The notes under the pieces: generated by a model
Database searches by the model: none
Told to the model about the DNA's origin: nothing
Seen by the model: only the letters and a program-made list of their open reading frames with translations
From: Cinnamomum chago
Taxonomy: Eukaryota; Streptophyta; Magnoliopsida; Laurales; Lauraceae
Length of the DNA stretch: 64,000 nt
Assembly: GCA_038049695.1 (NCBI GenBank)
Contig: CP142451.1
Location: 8,988,001-9,052,000, forward strand
Direction of reading: 5' to 3'
In this document: piece by piece, positions 12,691 through 23,161 of the stretch
Layout of the letters: the number at the start of each line of letters is the position of its first letter
Numbering within the stretch: position 1 is the stretch's first letter
Program-made: the position numbers and the translations under genes

Positions 12691-14567
12691 ATATATACTT
12701 GGTTAAAGTAATTCTTAAATACTCTATATTAACGTAGTAGTTCAATCAAAATGTGTTTTTAAGAAGTTCAATTGAAAGGTTTGTTTTATGAGCGTACAAC
12801 CAAAAATCATTAGTAAGATATATAGGATCAGACAATAGTGTCTTTTGATGATTTGGCTTAGGACAAATCGGAATGAAAAAAAAGGAATTCATGTAGTTGA
12901 CCCAAACATAGTTGGGACCAAGACTTCGATGATAATGATGAGTAATGTCTTCTAATGTCTTCTGATTATCTTCATTGGTTTTGTTTTCTTTTATTTCACT
13001 CAAGTAGATTTGGTAGAGCTACACAACTGCACAACACATCATGCTAACTTATAACTAATACCATTATTTATGCTCTCACTAACCTTTTCTTTGGTATGAT
13101 ATTGTAGGTAAGAATAACAGCAGAAAAGTCATTAGGAAGGTTTTTATAGGTATTAGACCTAAACTCTTTCTTTCGCTTGTTTTCTGTGAAGTTGTTTTTT
13201 TGGTCCGTAAAACTCTTTCTTTTACTTGTTGTCTGTTAACTTGTTATCAATCTCCTGTCCAATTTTATAGAATAATTACAAAATAGGAAATCGCACAACA
13301 GTTTTTGTCATATCCTACATCCTTAAGTTGAGAAGGATGTTGTTTATTTAGTTTTCTCAAGGTTTCCTTATCCATGAAATTCTCCAAACATTTCACATTA
13401 AACTCAATATGAAATCAAAAATTAGAAAATATCTATAATATGAACGAAGTAAGGATTTAAGTTTTATAAATGTTTTAAAGCAAATACATTTGGTTGAAAA
13501 ACTTTTCTCTTGCAGGTGCAATGTCAGCAGTATTTGGCATCCTTCTGGTATGCATTGTTATCTTTTTAAGCAAATTTGTGAAGAGAACATATGTCAATAA
13601 CAATAAGGTGGAGGCATTTTTAAAAGGTTATGGCTCACTTGCCTCTAAGCGGTTTAGTTATTCGAAACTGAAGAAAATGACCAACTCTTTCAAAGATAAA
13701 TTAGGCGAAGGTGGCTATGGTGGTGTTTTCAAAGGAAGGCTCAAAGATGGTCGCCTTGTTGCGGTGAAAGTATTGAACAACTCCAAAGGCAATGGAGAAG
13801 AGTTCATAAACGAAGTCACTAGCATTGGTAGGACTTCCCATGTTAACATTGTTACTCTACTAGGCTTCTGTTACGAGGGTTCCAAAAGAGCACTCATCTA
13901 CGAGTTCATGTCCAATGGTTCTCTAGAAAAATTCATCTACTCTAACAAGTCAGAAGGAACAAAGCGCATTTTAGATTGGGAAAAGCTATTCGAAATTGCT
14001 GTTGGCATTGCACGAGGGCTAGAGTACTTGCACCGAGGCTGTAGTACTCGTATTCTACATTTCGACATCAAGCCTCATAACATTCTTCTAGATGATGCAT
14101 TTTGTCCCAAGATCTCAGATTTTGGGTTGGCTAAGTTATGTCCTAAACAAGAAAGCATCATTTCAATGCATGACGCGAGAGGAACTTTAGGATATATTGC
14201 CCCTGAAGTGTATTGTCGAAATTTTGGAGGAGTTTCTCACAAGTCAGATGTTTACAGCTATGGAATGATGGTGCTAGAAATGGTCGGTGGAAGAAAGAAC
14301 ATTGATGCAGGAGTGGAGAATACCAGTGAAATATATTTTCCACACTGGATTTACAATCACATACCCTTGGAAAATAGTTCAGAATTGATGGGAATTGTGG
14401 AAGAAGAAAAGAAAGAAATAGTTAGGAAAATGGTCTTGGTAGGTCTTTGGTGCATACAAATAGATCCTACACACAGGCCTTCAATGTCTAGAGTGGTGGA
14501 GATGCTTGAAGGAAGTGTTCAAAGCCTGGAAATGCCACCCAAGCCATTCCTTTCTTCTCATCAATGA
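9126..14567 (+). CDS. LRK10-like receptor kinase, gene B (complete)
   Basis: Exons 9126-9963, 13108-13149 and 13516-14567, all junctions phase 1, giving 643 residues. ATG 9126 is chosen because it starts a signal peptide (residues 1-23, hydrophobic, ending CLSQ). GUB_WAK_bind runs from about residue 32 (CAPLQFPCG ... [10 protein letters not shown]); WAK_assoc_C runs about 200-280 ([13 protein letters not shown]). The ectodomain has many N-X-S/T sites. The mini-exon encodes [15 protein letters not shown]. Transmembrane helix is about 295-314. Kinase motifs: GEGGYGGV at 357-364, Lys378, HFD 475-477 (non-RD), DFG 495-497, APE 522-524. No lesion is visible, so this is the reference functional copy here. 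Intron 1 (3.1 kb) carries a hAT-type element and a solo LTR. The predicted role is membrane perception coupled to cytoplasmic Ser/Thr phosphorylation; the ligand is unknown. Confidence 0.9.
10131..10716. mobile_element. Non-autonomous hAT (Ac-like ends) element in gene B intron 1
   Basis: 586-bp insertion with perfect 12-bp terminal inverted repeats (TAGGGATGGCAA / TTGCCATCCCTA) and an exact 8-bp target duplication CCCAGTAG (10123-10130 and 10717-10724). Eight-bp duplications and TAGGGATG-type ends are hAT hallmarks; maize Ac has CAGGGATGAAA ends. The subterminal regions are dense in CCGAACC/GGTTCGG motifs in opposite orientations on the two sides, as expected of transposase-binding arrays. 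There is no transposase. The paralogous intron near 58550 (CCACCCTGTAGATATAATT) is an empty site. Confidence 0.9.
11631..11944. mobile_element. Solo LTR, 314 bp, in gene B intron 1
   Basis: The sequence starts TGTTGTGATC and ends AAATTAACA (TG...CA) and is flanked by a 5-bp target duplication AAGTT (11626-11630 and 11945-11949). A TATA-like CTATTTATAATA lies inside. No internal retroelement sequence is present, which suggests LTR-LTR recombination. The introns of gene E/F (near 29353) and gene H (near 62315) read ACAAGTTTC(C/T)CTCCAAACAGC without the insert, i.e. empty sites. Confidence 0.82.
12637..12688. repeat. (GT)n(GA)n compound microsatellite
   Basis: GT run followed directly by a GA run. 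The same compound repeat lies at the matching intron position in E/F (30338-30380) and H (63022-63065), so it predates the duplications and differs in length between copies. Confidence 0.9.
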
Positions 14568-15260
14568 TCTTGTCAAGGTTATTCTACTGCATAGTATTAG
14601 AGGAAAGGATCCAGCCACAAAAAATAATGATTAATTTTTTTCGACTACATGAAACGAGTGCTGTTTGGATGTAACTGTTTTCACAAAATAATTGTTATAA
14701 AACTTTATCATTCGAGATTGGATTGTGTTTCTAAATTCCTTATCCTTTTTTTTTTATTTCTTTTGAACAGAGAACTTGAGCCCCAGAATTACTATGGTAA
14801 CACAATAGGCTGGGCCAGCCATTCCTGAGCCCAAGACCATCTAGTCTACATTGGCACTGAATTTTAAGCGGTGCCTGAGCTTGGGCCTGCTGTTGTAGCC
14901 CAATATCTAAATGACCTCGATCCCAGCCTCTCCTAGGGCCCAAAAATATGACCCATCCTTTCCCCGATCAACTTCAACATCGATGGACAGAAAATTTCAA
15001 AAATGTGCTCAACCTGGACCTGGACATTTGATAGGCCCAATACAAAACATCAAACTAGCTGTGTCAAAAAATTCTAACCAGCTGCTTGGAGAAATGTTTG
15101 ATACTGTAAGGATTATGTTAAATCTCTAAAAGTGGTTTATTATCATTATCATTATTATTATTTATTGCAATTGTTTTATATCCCACCATTGAGCAGTCAT
15201 GTGTGCACCCAAAGTTGGCCCAAAAAGGGCTGGATTGCAATTGTCCTCTTACCAGGTTGG
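14568..15260. other. 3' flank of gene B (type 2)
   Basis: Probable 3' UTR and flank. It is closely similar to 32430-33110 after gene E/F, including GGGCTGGGCCAGCCATTCC, CATCTAGTCTACATTGGCAC and the TTATTATCATTATCATTATTATTATT stretch near 15138. No coding sequence is seen. Confidence 0.55.
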
Positions 15261-15580
15261 GCTTGTGTTTCTGAAATAAGATACTCTAGAGTCTAGCCTT
15301 TTCTTCAACTGCTCGTCTTACCCTTCTCATGTGAACTATAGCTGGGCAAATCCTTTGTCACGTGAGTGAGTCATTGGCCAGACTGGCATTGAGTCATTGG
15401 TTCTTTGGCTTTGTGACTCTAGTGAACTTCCTAAGTTGGATCCTATAGCACCTTTGATTCAATTTGTTCCGACATATCAATTTCAGGTTCACATTTGAAC
15501 TTGATGGTACCACTTCCATCAAGAAGCCCATGACCCAACAAACCCAATCACTATGATGATTGACCCAACTTGGTTGCAGT

Positions 15581-15607
15581 ATTTTTATTTTATTTTATTT
15601 TATTTTT
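15581..15607. repeat. (TTTTA)n microsatellite
   Basis: About five TTTTA units. The surrounding 15261-15800 shows no gene. Confidence 0.8.
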
Positions 15608-15810
15608 ACACCAGTCAAGGGGGTTGGGACCCAAGAGAAAACCCGCAAACACACATGAATAAAGCCCACATAAGTGGAAAGAGAACTCTCACACGCGGGA
15701 AGAAAGCTTGTGTGACATAGTAATTAAGGCAAAACCAAAGGCCCAAACAGGTCCCAAATTGGGGTTGGTAACCCCGTAACATCAATCATCAATCATTTTC
15801 ACATAATTAT

Positions 15811-16545
15811 GCCTCTCTTGCCCATAAGCAATTTCGTCATTCGGATCTCAAGACTCAAAAAGATGACCTATTCCTTCTCAAAGATAAATTAAGCAAAAGT
15901 GGCTATGATGGTGTTTTCAAAGGAAAGCTCATTGGTCATCTTGTTGCATTGAAAGCATTGAACAAATCCAAAGGCAATGACAAAGTCGGTAGCATCGGTG
16001 GGACTTACCATGTTAACATTTTTATATGCTTATGTGATGAGGGTTCCAAAAGGAGCACTTATTTATGAATTCATGTCCAATGGTTCTCCCGAAAAACTCA
16101 TCTATTCTAACAAATTGGAAGGAATTCAAAACATATTAGATTCTAAAAGGCTACTCAAAATTGCTGTTGGGATTGCGCGAGGACCTACATCAAGCCTCAC
16201 AACATTCTTTTAGATGATGAGTTTTGTCCCAAGATTTCAGATTTCGGATTGGCTAAGCTATGCCACATATGAATGCAAGATATGAGAGGGCCACAAGATA
16301 CTTTGCCCCCAGAAGTAAATTGTAGGAAATTGGAGGAGTTTCTCACAACTCAGATGCTTATAGATATTGTATGTCAGTGGAAGAAAGAACATTGATACAG
16401 GAGTGAACAATATCAGCGAAATATAAGTTTCCGCGCTGGGTTTATAAGCACATAGCTTTAAAAAGATAGTTTAGAATTGGCTAGAATCGTGGAAGAAGAA
16501 GAGAAACAAATAGCTAGGAAAATGGTCTTGCTAGGTCTTTGATGC
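15811..16545 (+). pseudogene. LRK10-like kinase relic 1
   Basis: Degenerate kinase exon beginning near the juxtamembrane segment (CCTCTCTTGCCCATAAGC) and running to subdomain XI (GTCTTGCTAGGTCTTTGATGC). Recognisable pieces: GGTGTTTTCAAAGGAAAGCTC (Gly loop end), [38 protein letters not shown] (KISDFG). The catalytic loop is deleted between IARG and the KPHN-like TCAAGCCTCACAACATTC, and several stops and frameshifts are present. There is no transmembrane or ectodomain exon. The 3' end is interrupted by the long inverted-repeat element; the flank resumes at about 21215. Confidence 0.85.
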
Positions 16546-17332
16546 ATGTCATTCATATATATATTATCTCTCATAGTAAGGTGAGAAGCATATCTATGAT
16601 GGAAGCATCTGTCATTCTCTCTCCTCTCTACCCACAACAGAGCTCTCTCCTCTGTCAATACGATCTGTCTCCTCTATCAAACCATCTCCCTCTCTCTTCT
16701 CTGTTCTCTTTGAAGCCCATCTCCCAAATATATCTCTCGTCTCTCCGTCGCACCTCCTCCCTCTCACTCGTCTCGTCTCATCTCTCATCTCTCTGAACAT
16801 CGTCGCTCTCTTTGAACAGGGGCTCCTGCTTGAAGAACTGAAGCAGGTCTGAGGAAGAAGAGGCGGGTAACTAGTCTCCCTCTCACTGTGGTTTTTAGTT
16901 GCAAAAAACCCTCTCTATTGTGTGAAGTGGGGGTTTTTGTTGTCGGATCCAGATACAATACGGTTTTTTCAAGTTGATGTCAGATAGATCAACTAATAAA
17001 TTTGTAGAACTAAAGCATACAATTTGAAACACCACTTCACACTTCATGTCTACGGATTGAAGCATTCTTTCTAAATGCCTACAAGCATTCTCTCTCTCCT
17101 TTCTCAGTCACTAATATATTTGCCTCTTTATGATTTTTTTATTGCATCTCTATGTATTGTATGCCGATGGTATCTCTATGGTGTGAAGTGGGGTTTTTTA
17201 TCTGATTGGATATTGGGGGATCTTAGCTTGTATAGTTGTTTGTTTTGGGTATCTGGTGATCTGGTCAGAGTGGGTGTTTTTTTGTTTTCTACAAATGGGT
17301 TTTCTTGGTTTGCTATCGAGTTTTGGTTTTTG

Positions 17333-17967
17333 GAGTTTCCGAAGAAAATTTCAGAAATTAACTTTTGGAGTGATCAAAGTGGCTTTCGTGTTTGGTCTGG
17401 CTCAATTTTGATGTAATTTCAATTGGGTTTGGTCCAAATTTATATATTTTTTCTTATACTTCTCAAATGCATTGTTTTTTTTTTTTTTTTTTTTGTTACA
17501 GAGATTTAGTTACTATCTATTTTCATGCTAGTGTTCATGTAATTGTTACTGGCCGGTCTTTTTTCTTCCTGTAATCTCTTTGGACCCTTTTTTTAATTTT
17601 GATAGAATTTCTTATCTTGGTCTTTAGTTCTGCAAAATATAGAGGATTTTTTTTCTGCTATATGAGTTTCCGAAGAAAAATTCAGAAATTAACTTTTGGA
17701 GTGATCAAAGTGGCTTCTGTGTTTGGTCTGGCTCAATTTTGATGTAATTTCAATTGGGTTTGGTCCAAATTTATATAGTTTTTCTTTTACTTCTATAAAA
17801 CACTTTTTTTTTTGTTACAGAGATTTATTCACTATCTATTTTCATGCTAGTGTTCATGTAATTGTTACTGGCCGTTTTTTTTTTTTTTTTTGTAATCTCT
17901 TTAGACCCTTTTTTAATTTTGATAGAATTTCTTATCTAGGTCTTTAGTTCTGCAAAATATAGAGGTT
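17333..17967. repeat. Direct repeat, about 330-bp unit x2, in left arm
   Basis: Unit 1 (17333-17662) and unit 2 (17663-17967) both start GAGTTTCCGAAGAAAA and run through AACTTTTGGAGTGATCAAAG, GGTCCAAATTTATATA and GATAGAATTTCTTATCT to TCTGCAAAATATAGAGG. The right arm has only one copy, so the left arm was duplicated after the inverted repeat formed. Confidence 0.85.
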
Positions 17968-18297
17968 TTTTTTTAGTGCCCGTGTTCTCATTTTTTGCCC
18001 CCTTGATGTTGGGTGGCAGGTCTTCTATTTTGGTAACAGTATAGAATCATTCGGTGTAAGTGATTATTGCTGTAGCTATTTTTGGGTTTTGTTCATTTCC
18101 TTGTAATTGCATATGGGTTTGGATTGCTTTGTATTGTAATATCTCATGCTTCTCAGCGGCATTGTTATGGATACAGGCCTGTTTTCCTAAATTTGAGGAA
18201 AGTTTGATCAATGTTTTCTCTTTTGGGTTTTTGGTTTATATGGTTTTCTTTTCTTATGGTGGAATGCATTTAAAGAGGTTGTGATCTTCTAATTTGA

Positions 18298-18453
18298 ATG
18301 GATGAAGTTGCATTGGAATGGATTCCCAACTCAAATTCAGGACGTGGCCAAATTGAAGCGAAAACGAAAGAAATGAAAAGCTCCATTGAAGAAATGAGGC
18401 TGGAAATACAACGTCTTACGAGAAAGTATAGAGCGCCAAAATGTGGGAAGTAG
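18298..18453 (+). other. Small coiled-coil-like frame inside the inverted-repeat element
   Basis: A 51-codon frame starting MDEVALEWIPNSNSG, followed by a charged heptad-like stretch (KEMKSSIEEMRLEIQRL) and ending RAPKCGK-stop. Composition is more protein-like than the surroundings. I do not recognise the family. It could be an exon captured by the element (Pack-MULE style) or a fragment of its own lost gene. Confidence 0.35.
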
Positions 18454-18644
18454 ACACAAAAATGGATTTGCTTGTATGTTTGTCATTGTTCTCTTTTTTT
18501 CTACGTATATTTGTTGTGTGAAAAAATGGACATGACAGTCTATTAGAGTTGATTTAGTTATTGTGCTTAATGGAAAAGTGACCATGACAGTCTATTAGAG
18601 TTGATGTAGTTATTGTGAAAAATGGACATGACAATCTATTGCAG

Positions 18645-18874
18645 ACACTACGTTATCATTTTGTGAAGTATCTGATGCTGCAAACTTAATTATTAATGGA
18701 AAAACAGGTGACTCAAATACAAAGGCTATGAAAACATTAACAGGAAGCAAGTTTCTTTTGAATGAAAAAGCATCAGAATGCATGTTTGATAGATGAAGAG
18801 GTCATTCAGTTGACATATCGCTTCTAGCTATCGCTCTCAGACTTCTGATTATGCTTTGGCAAGTGGGTGATTGA
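18645..18874 (+). pseudogene. Coding-like remnant inside the inverted-repeat element
   Basis: Following an acceptor-like TATTGCAG, a frame reads TLSFCEVSDAANLIINGKT, then KAMKTLTGSKFLLNEKASEC, one in-frame TGA after FDR, then GHSVDISLLAIALRLLIMLW and a terminal TGA. A 76-codon stretch with a single stop in AT-rich DNA suggests a decayed captured exon. No family is recognised. Confidence 0.35.
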
Positions 18875-21689
18875 TTCAGTGGTCCACTACACTTTGTCAC
18901 AATGTTTGAAGTGTCAGGTTGCATGTGTAAATGAAGAAACCGGTTTTATCGGGAAGGCCTACAATTTATTTTGGTTAGAGTTTGTTTCAGGCTAATTCCA
19001 CTTGCAGCCCTGTGGAGATCCAAGTGTGTTATAAGTAGGTGATAACCATAGGTTGTATATGCCTTTTAGATGAAACAATATCCAGTCTATGTGGCTAGTA
19101 TTGGAAAATAGGGATATCCAAAAACCACTACCGTGGTACTCTGTTCGTGTGAAGACACCAGATGTTAAAAAGAGGGCAATTATCTCATGCTTAGTGTAAG
19201 ATCCAATTCCATTTTATATTGGCAAGCATCTTGGATATTTTGTTCTTTACTTGAATCCATCATATATAGAACCGTGGTACTCTGTTCATCTGGGATCTTG
19301 CTTGGCTAGTCAGATTAGATATATAACAAATAGATCTAATTTAGTGCAGTCTAAACTAATTCATACAGTTTATATCAAGAACCTCTTTCAATATATTCTT
19401 TTCTGTTTGTACATAGGCCACCACCCACCTTTTGAATCTCTACATTTAGACCAGATCCTTTATTTTCCTGCACTAGACCTTGACTGATTCATAAACATTG
19501 GTCACATTTAAGGAACCTCAGGTATAAATGTTCAATTGAAAAACGGATATTAGCCAAGATACTATTGATTCTTTCTTTCAGGCAGATGGATGTCCCACCA
19601 AAGAATGCAGGCATTTAGAAAGAATGCTTACTATGAAGTTAGAAGGCAAGCAATCTGCTTAAATCAAACACGTTCAAGACATAAGCATCCTTTTACTGTA
19701 AAAGAAAATTCCAACAGTAATCCCTATTTCAGCAACGTTGTGACAGACAACCTCATACTCCAATATCATATGGATCTTCAAAACCTCACCATCTTCAAAA
19801 TCCTCAAAATGAATTCTTAAATTCGTTTTCAAATTCACATCTACATCCGGATAATGCAAAGATAGTGATGAGGAAGATGACACATCCATATTCAAACCCC
19901 TGCACTAATTCAATGAATTAGTGAAAAACAAATACTCTAATAGTGAAGGAAAAATGAGCAGAAAAGAAAAACTCTATATTTTGCAGAACTAAAGACCTAG
20001 ATAAGAAATTCTATCAAAATTAAAGAAAGGGTCCAAAGAGATTACGGGGGAAAAAAAAAAAGACGGGCCAGTAGCAATTACATGAACACTAGCATGAAAA
20101 TAGATAGTGAATAAATCTCTATAACAAACAAAAAAAAAAAAAAAAAAAAAAAACAGTGCATTTGAGAAGTAAAAGAAAAAAAATATAAATTTGGATCAAA
20201 CCCAATTGAAATTACATCAAAATTGAGCCAGACCAAACACAGAAGCCACTTTGATCACTCCAAAAGTTAATTTCTGAAATTTTATTCGGAAACTCCAAAA
20301 ACCAAAACTCGATAGCAAACCAAGAAAACCCATTTGTAGAAAACAAAAAACACCCACTTTGACCAGATCACCAGATACCCAAAACAAACAACTATACAAG
20401 CTAAGATCCCCCAATATCCAATCAGATCAAAAACTCCACTTCACACCATAGAGATACCATCGGCATACAATACATAGAGATGCAATAAAAAATCGTAAAG
20501 AGACAAATATATTAGTGACTGAGAAAGGAGAGAGAGAATGCTTCCAAGCAGTTAGAAAGAATGCTTCAATCCGTAGACATCAAGTGTGAAGTGGTGTTTC
20601 AAATTGTATGCTTCAATTCTACAAATTTATTAGTTGATCTATCCGACATCAACTTGAAAAAACCGTATTGTATCCGGATCCGACAACAAAAACCCCCACT
20701 TCACACAATAGAGAGGGTTTTTTGCAACTAAAAACCACAGAGAGAGGGAGAATAGTTACCCGCCTCTTCTTCCTCATACCTGCTTCAGTTCTTCAAGCAG
20801 GAGCCCCTGTTCAAAGCGAGCGATGATGTTCAGAGAGATGAGAGATGAGACGGCACCGAAATGAGACGAGACGAGTGAGAGGGAGGAGGTGCGACGGAGA
20901 GACGAGAGATATATTTGGGAGATGGGCTTCAAAGAGGAGAGAGAAGAGAGAGGGAGATGGTTTGATAGAGGAGATGGATCGTATTGACAGAGGAGAGAGC
21001 TCTCTTGTGGGTAGAGAGAAGAGAGAAGAGAGAAGAGAGAAGAGAGAAGAGAGAAGAGAGAAGGAGAGGCTTTGAAGTCTTTGAGATAAAAGGAAGAGAG
21101 AAGAGACAAGAGAGAAGGAGAGACTTTGAAGTCTTTGAGATAAAAGTGCCCCATTGATGAAATGAAATTTGGGCGGGCAATGAAATTTTTCCACAACCCA
21201 CACGGGCGTGAGCGGATAGTATAGGAAAATGCATTGAATTAGAATAGGAAAACGGTCTAATGCAATCGAGTGACATTTTTTTTACTCCTTTACTTTTAAT
21301 GTCTCTTGCAACCACTGTTCACTCCACTTCACTAGTAATTCATTATTTTCTCTTATCTCTATTGTGTAGCTAAAATTGGGGGTCGTGAAATCATTAGTGG
21401 GCAACAAAAGAAATACCCGCTATTTCTATGAGGAATTTCATTGCAACACAATGTAGCCTGCGTACTGCCAAATCAATCTTTGCAAAATATTTATACGTAC
21501 TGTTATAATATTTTATCTAGGTATTCATGTTAAAGTTAGCATTCTAATTGTAGACCATTTTAGTGACATCTTATGAAGGCTATAAGGAAAGGGATATTTT
21601 TCTAAATGGTTTAAATTTTTTTGTTAGTGGGTCTATTCACATTAGTGGTTGTCATCCTTGCAGTCCTACTAAAAAAAAATCTTGGCTCC

Positions 21690-22337
21690 ACCACTGTGCT
21701 CTCCTTCTGGCATGCAATGTTATCTTTATAAGCAAATTTGTGAAGCAAACATATGAAAATAACAAGAAAGTATAGGCATTCCCTCTTTGAAATCAGTGGC
21801 ACCATATTAGAACCATTTTTACATAATTATGCCTCTCTTGCCCTTAAGTGATTTCGTCATTCGGATCGCAAGACTCAAAAGGATGACCTATTCCTTCTCA
21901 AAGATAAACTAAGCGAAAGTGGCTATGGTGGTTTTTTCAAAGGAAAGCTCATTGGTCCCCTTGTTGCAGTGAAGGCATTGAACAACCCCAAAGGCAATGA
22001 TGAAGTTGGTAGAGCATCGAAAGGACTGACTATGTTAACATTGTGACTCAGGCTTATGTTATGAGGGTTCTAAAAAGAGCACTTAATTATGAGTTCATGT
22101 CCAATGGTTCTCTTGAACAACTCATCTATTCTAACAATTGGAAGGATACAACGCATATTAGATTCTGAAAAGCTACTCAAAATTGCAGTTCAGGTTGCTC
22201 GAGGACCTACATCAAGCCTCATAACATTCTTCTGAAAGATGAGTTTCGTCCCAAGATTTCAAATTTCGGATTGGCTAAGCCTCACAACATTCTTCTAGAT
22301 GATGAGTTTTGTCCCAAGATTTTAGATTTCGAATTGT
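21690..22337 (+). pseudogene. LRK10-like kinase relic 2
   Basis: It starts in the transmembrane segment (CTCTCCTTCTGGCATGCAATG, then ISKFVKQTYENNKKV) and runs through Gly-loop, VAVKALN, LIYEFM and KPHNILL-like pieces with many indels and stops. KPHNILL...KISNFGLAK occurs and is then partly repeated (about 22205-22330). With its upstream flank (21240-21690) it matches relic 3 (37690-38830), so both derive from one duplicated degraded copy. It is non-functional. Confidence 0.85.
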
Positions 22338-22873
22338 CTCTCTTAATAACTCTTTAATGTAAATGGAGCCTAATCATGTATTTTAAAACTTATATCAATT
22401 TAACGGTCGGTCATGCATGGATTGAATCAATTATTATAAGTACGTGTTTTCATTATCATTATGATTGATTTAAATCTAATTAAATAGGATCTATACCGAT
22501 AAATATAGATTTATATGCGGTTATTCTCTCCCACTAAATATAATTATTATTGTTACAAGCTTTAAAAAAAAATAAGTCCAAGCTTCTAAATTTATGCATA
22601 TCGGGATAAAGAGATGGGTAAAAATGTCATTTCACTCTAAAAATCTTTGGTGGTTGGAAGGCTACTAATTTTGAGGATACAAAAGGTATTAAATTGAAAA
22701 GGCAGAAGCCTATCTACAAATACTACCATAGGAACCTATTTACAAATCCTACAAACCTTAGGGCCTAATATGCAAAAAGCTCGAGAATCATTATATTATG
22801 TAGTGGACTTGGTAGTCCAGGTGGCAAGATCTCATCCGTTAATACAGTATTCCCCTGTTTTCGTGACTCACCA
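22338..22873. other. Intergenic, no gene seen
   Basis: AT-rich sequence without recognisable coding or repeat structure. It ends at the left boundary of duplication block 1. Confidence 0.4.
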
Positions 22874-23161
22874 GGAGCGTAGTTGTGGTCAGTCGTACCA
22901 CTTAATACTGATATTTTTAAATAATTAAATATAAATAAAGTAGACGTGTGACAGCTCGGATATCATTTTCATCTGCCTCCCTGCATTGACTCTATCAATT
23001 TGTCATTCAAAGTCGTGCTGTCTCTTCTTTCCTCGAACGTTCTATCAAGTCAACCATTCTCCTAATCGTACTCCTCTTCTTCCATAACACCATCATCTTA
23101 CAAGGAGCTTAGAAAAGTCCAGAAAAAATCCATACATTCCACCATCTTCCAATCTCTCCAA
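22874..23161 (+). promoter_or_regulatory. Duplicated upstream region of gene E/F
   Basis: Strongly similar to 54017-54299 upstream of gene H: GTAGTTGTGGTCA, ACTGATATTTTTAAATAATT, AAATAAAGTAGACG, then TCTCCCTGCATTGACTCTATC. The AT-rich AAATATAAATAAAG near 22930 is a plausible TATA region, followed by a pyrimidine-rich leader. Conservation across the duplicate supports a promoter role; the start site is not known. Confidence 0.4.

Larger units (their letters stand above)
16617..21191. mobile_element. Long inverted-repeat element (Mutator-like or foldback)
   Basis: Left arm about 16617-17648 and right arm about 19970-21022 are reverse complements over roughly 1 kb. For example CTACCCACAACAGAGCTCTC pairs with GAGAGCTCTCTTGTGGGTAG, and TCTGCAAAATATAGAGG pairs with its complement near 19975. 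The right arm extends a further 170 bp to about 21191, ending in reverse complement GGAAAAATTTCATTGCCCGCC, which resembles Mutator-like termini; the left arm lacks this end. No transposase is readable between the arms. Long arms suggest a non-autonomous MULE with a deleted left terminus. No clean target duplication was found. Relic 1 and its flank lie on either side. Confidence 0.6.

Noticed and set aside
20774..21315. Several overlapping Ser/Leu-rich minus-strand frames
   Set aside because: They come from GAGAGAA repeats in the right arm of the inverted-repeat element; the left arm does not preserve the frames.
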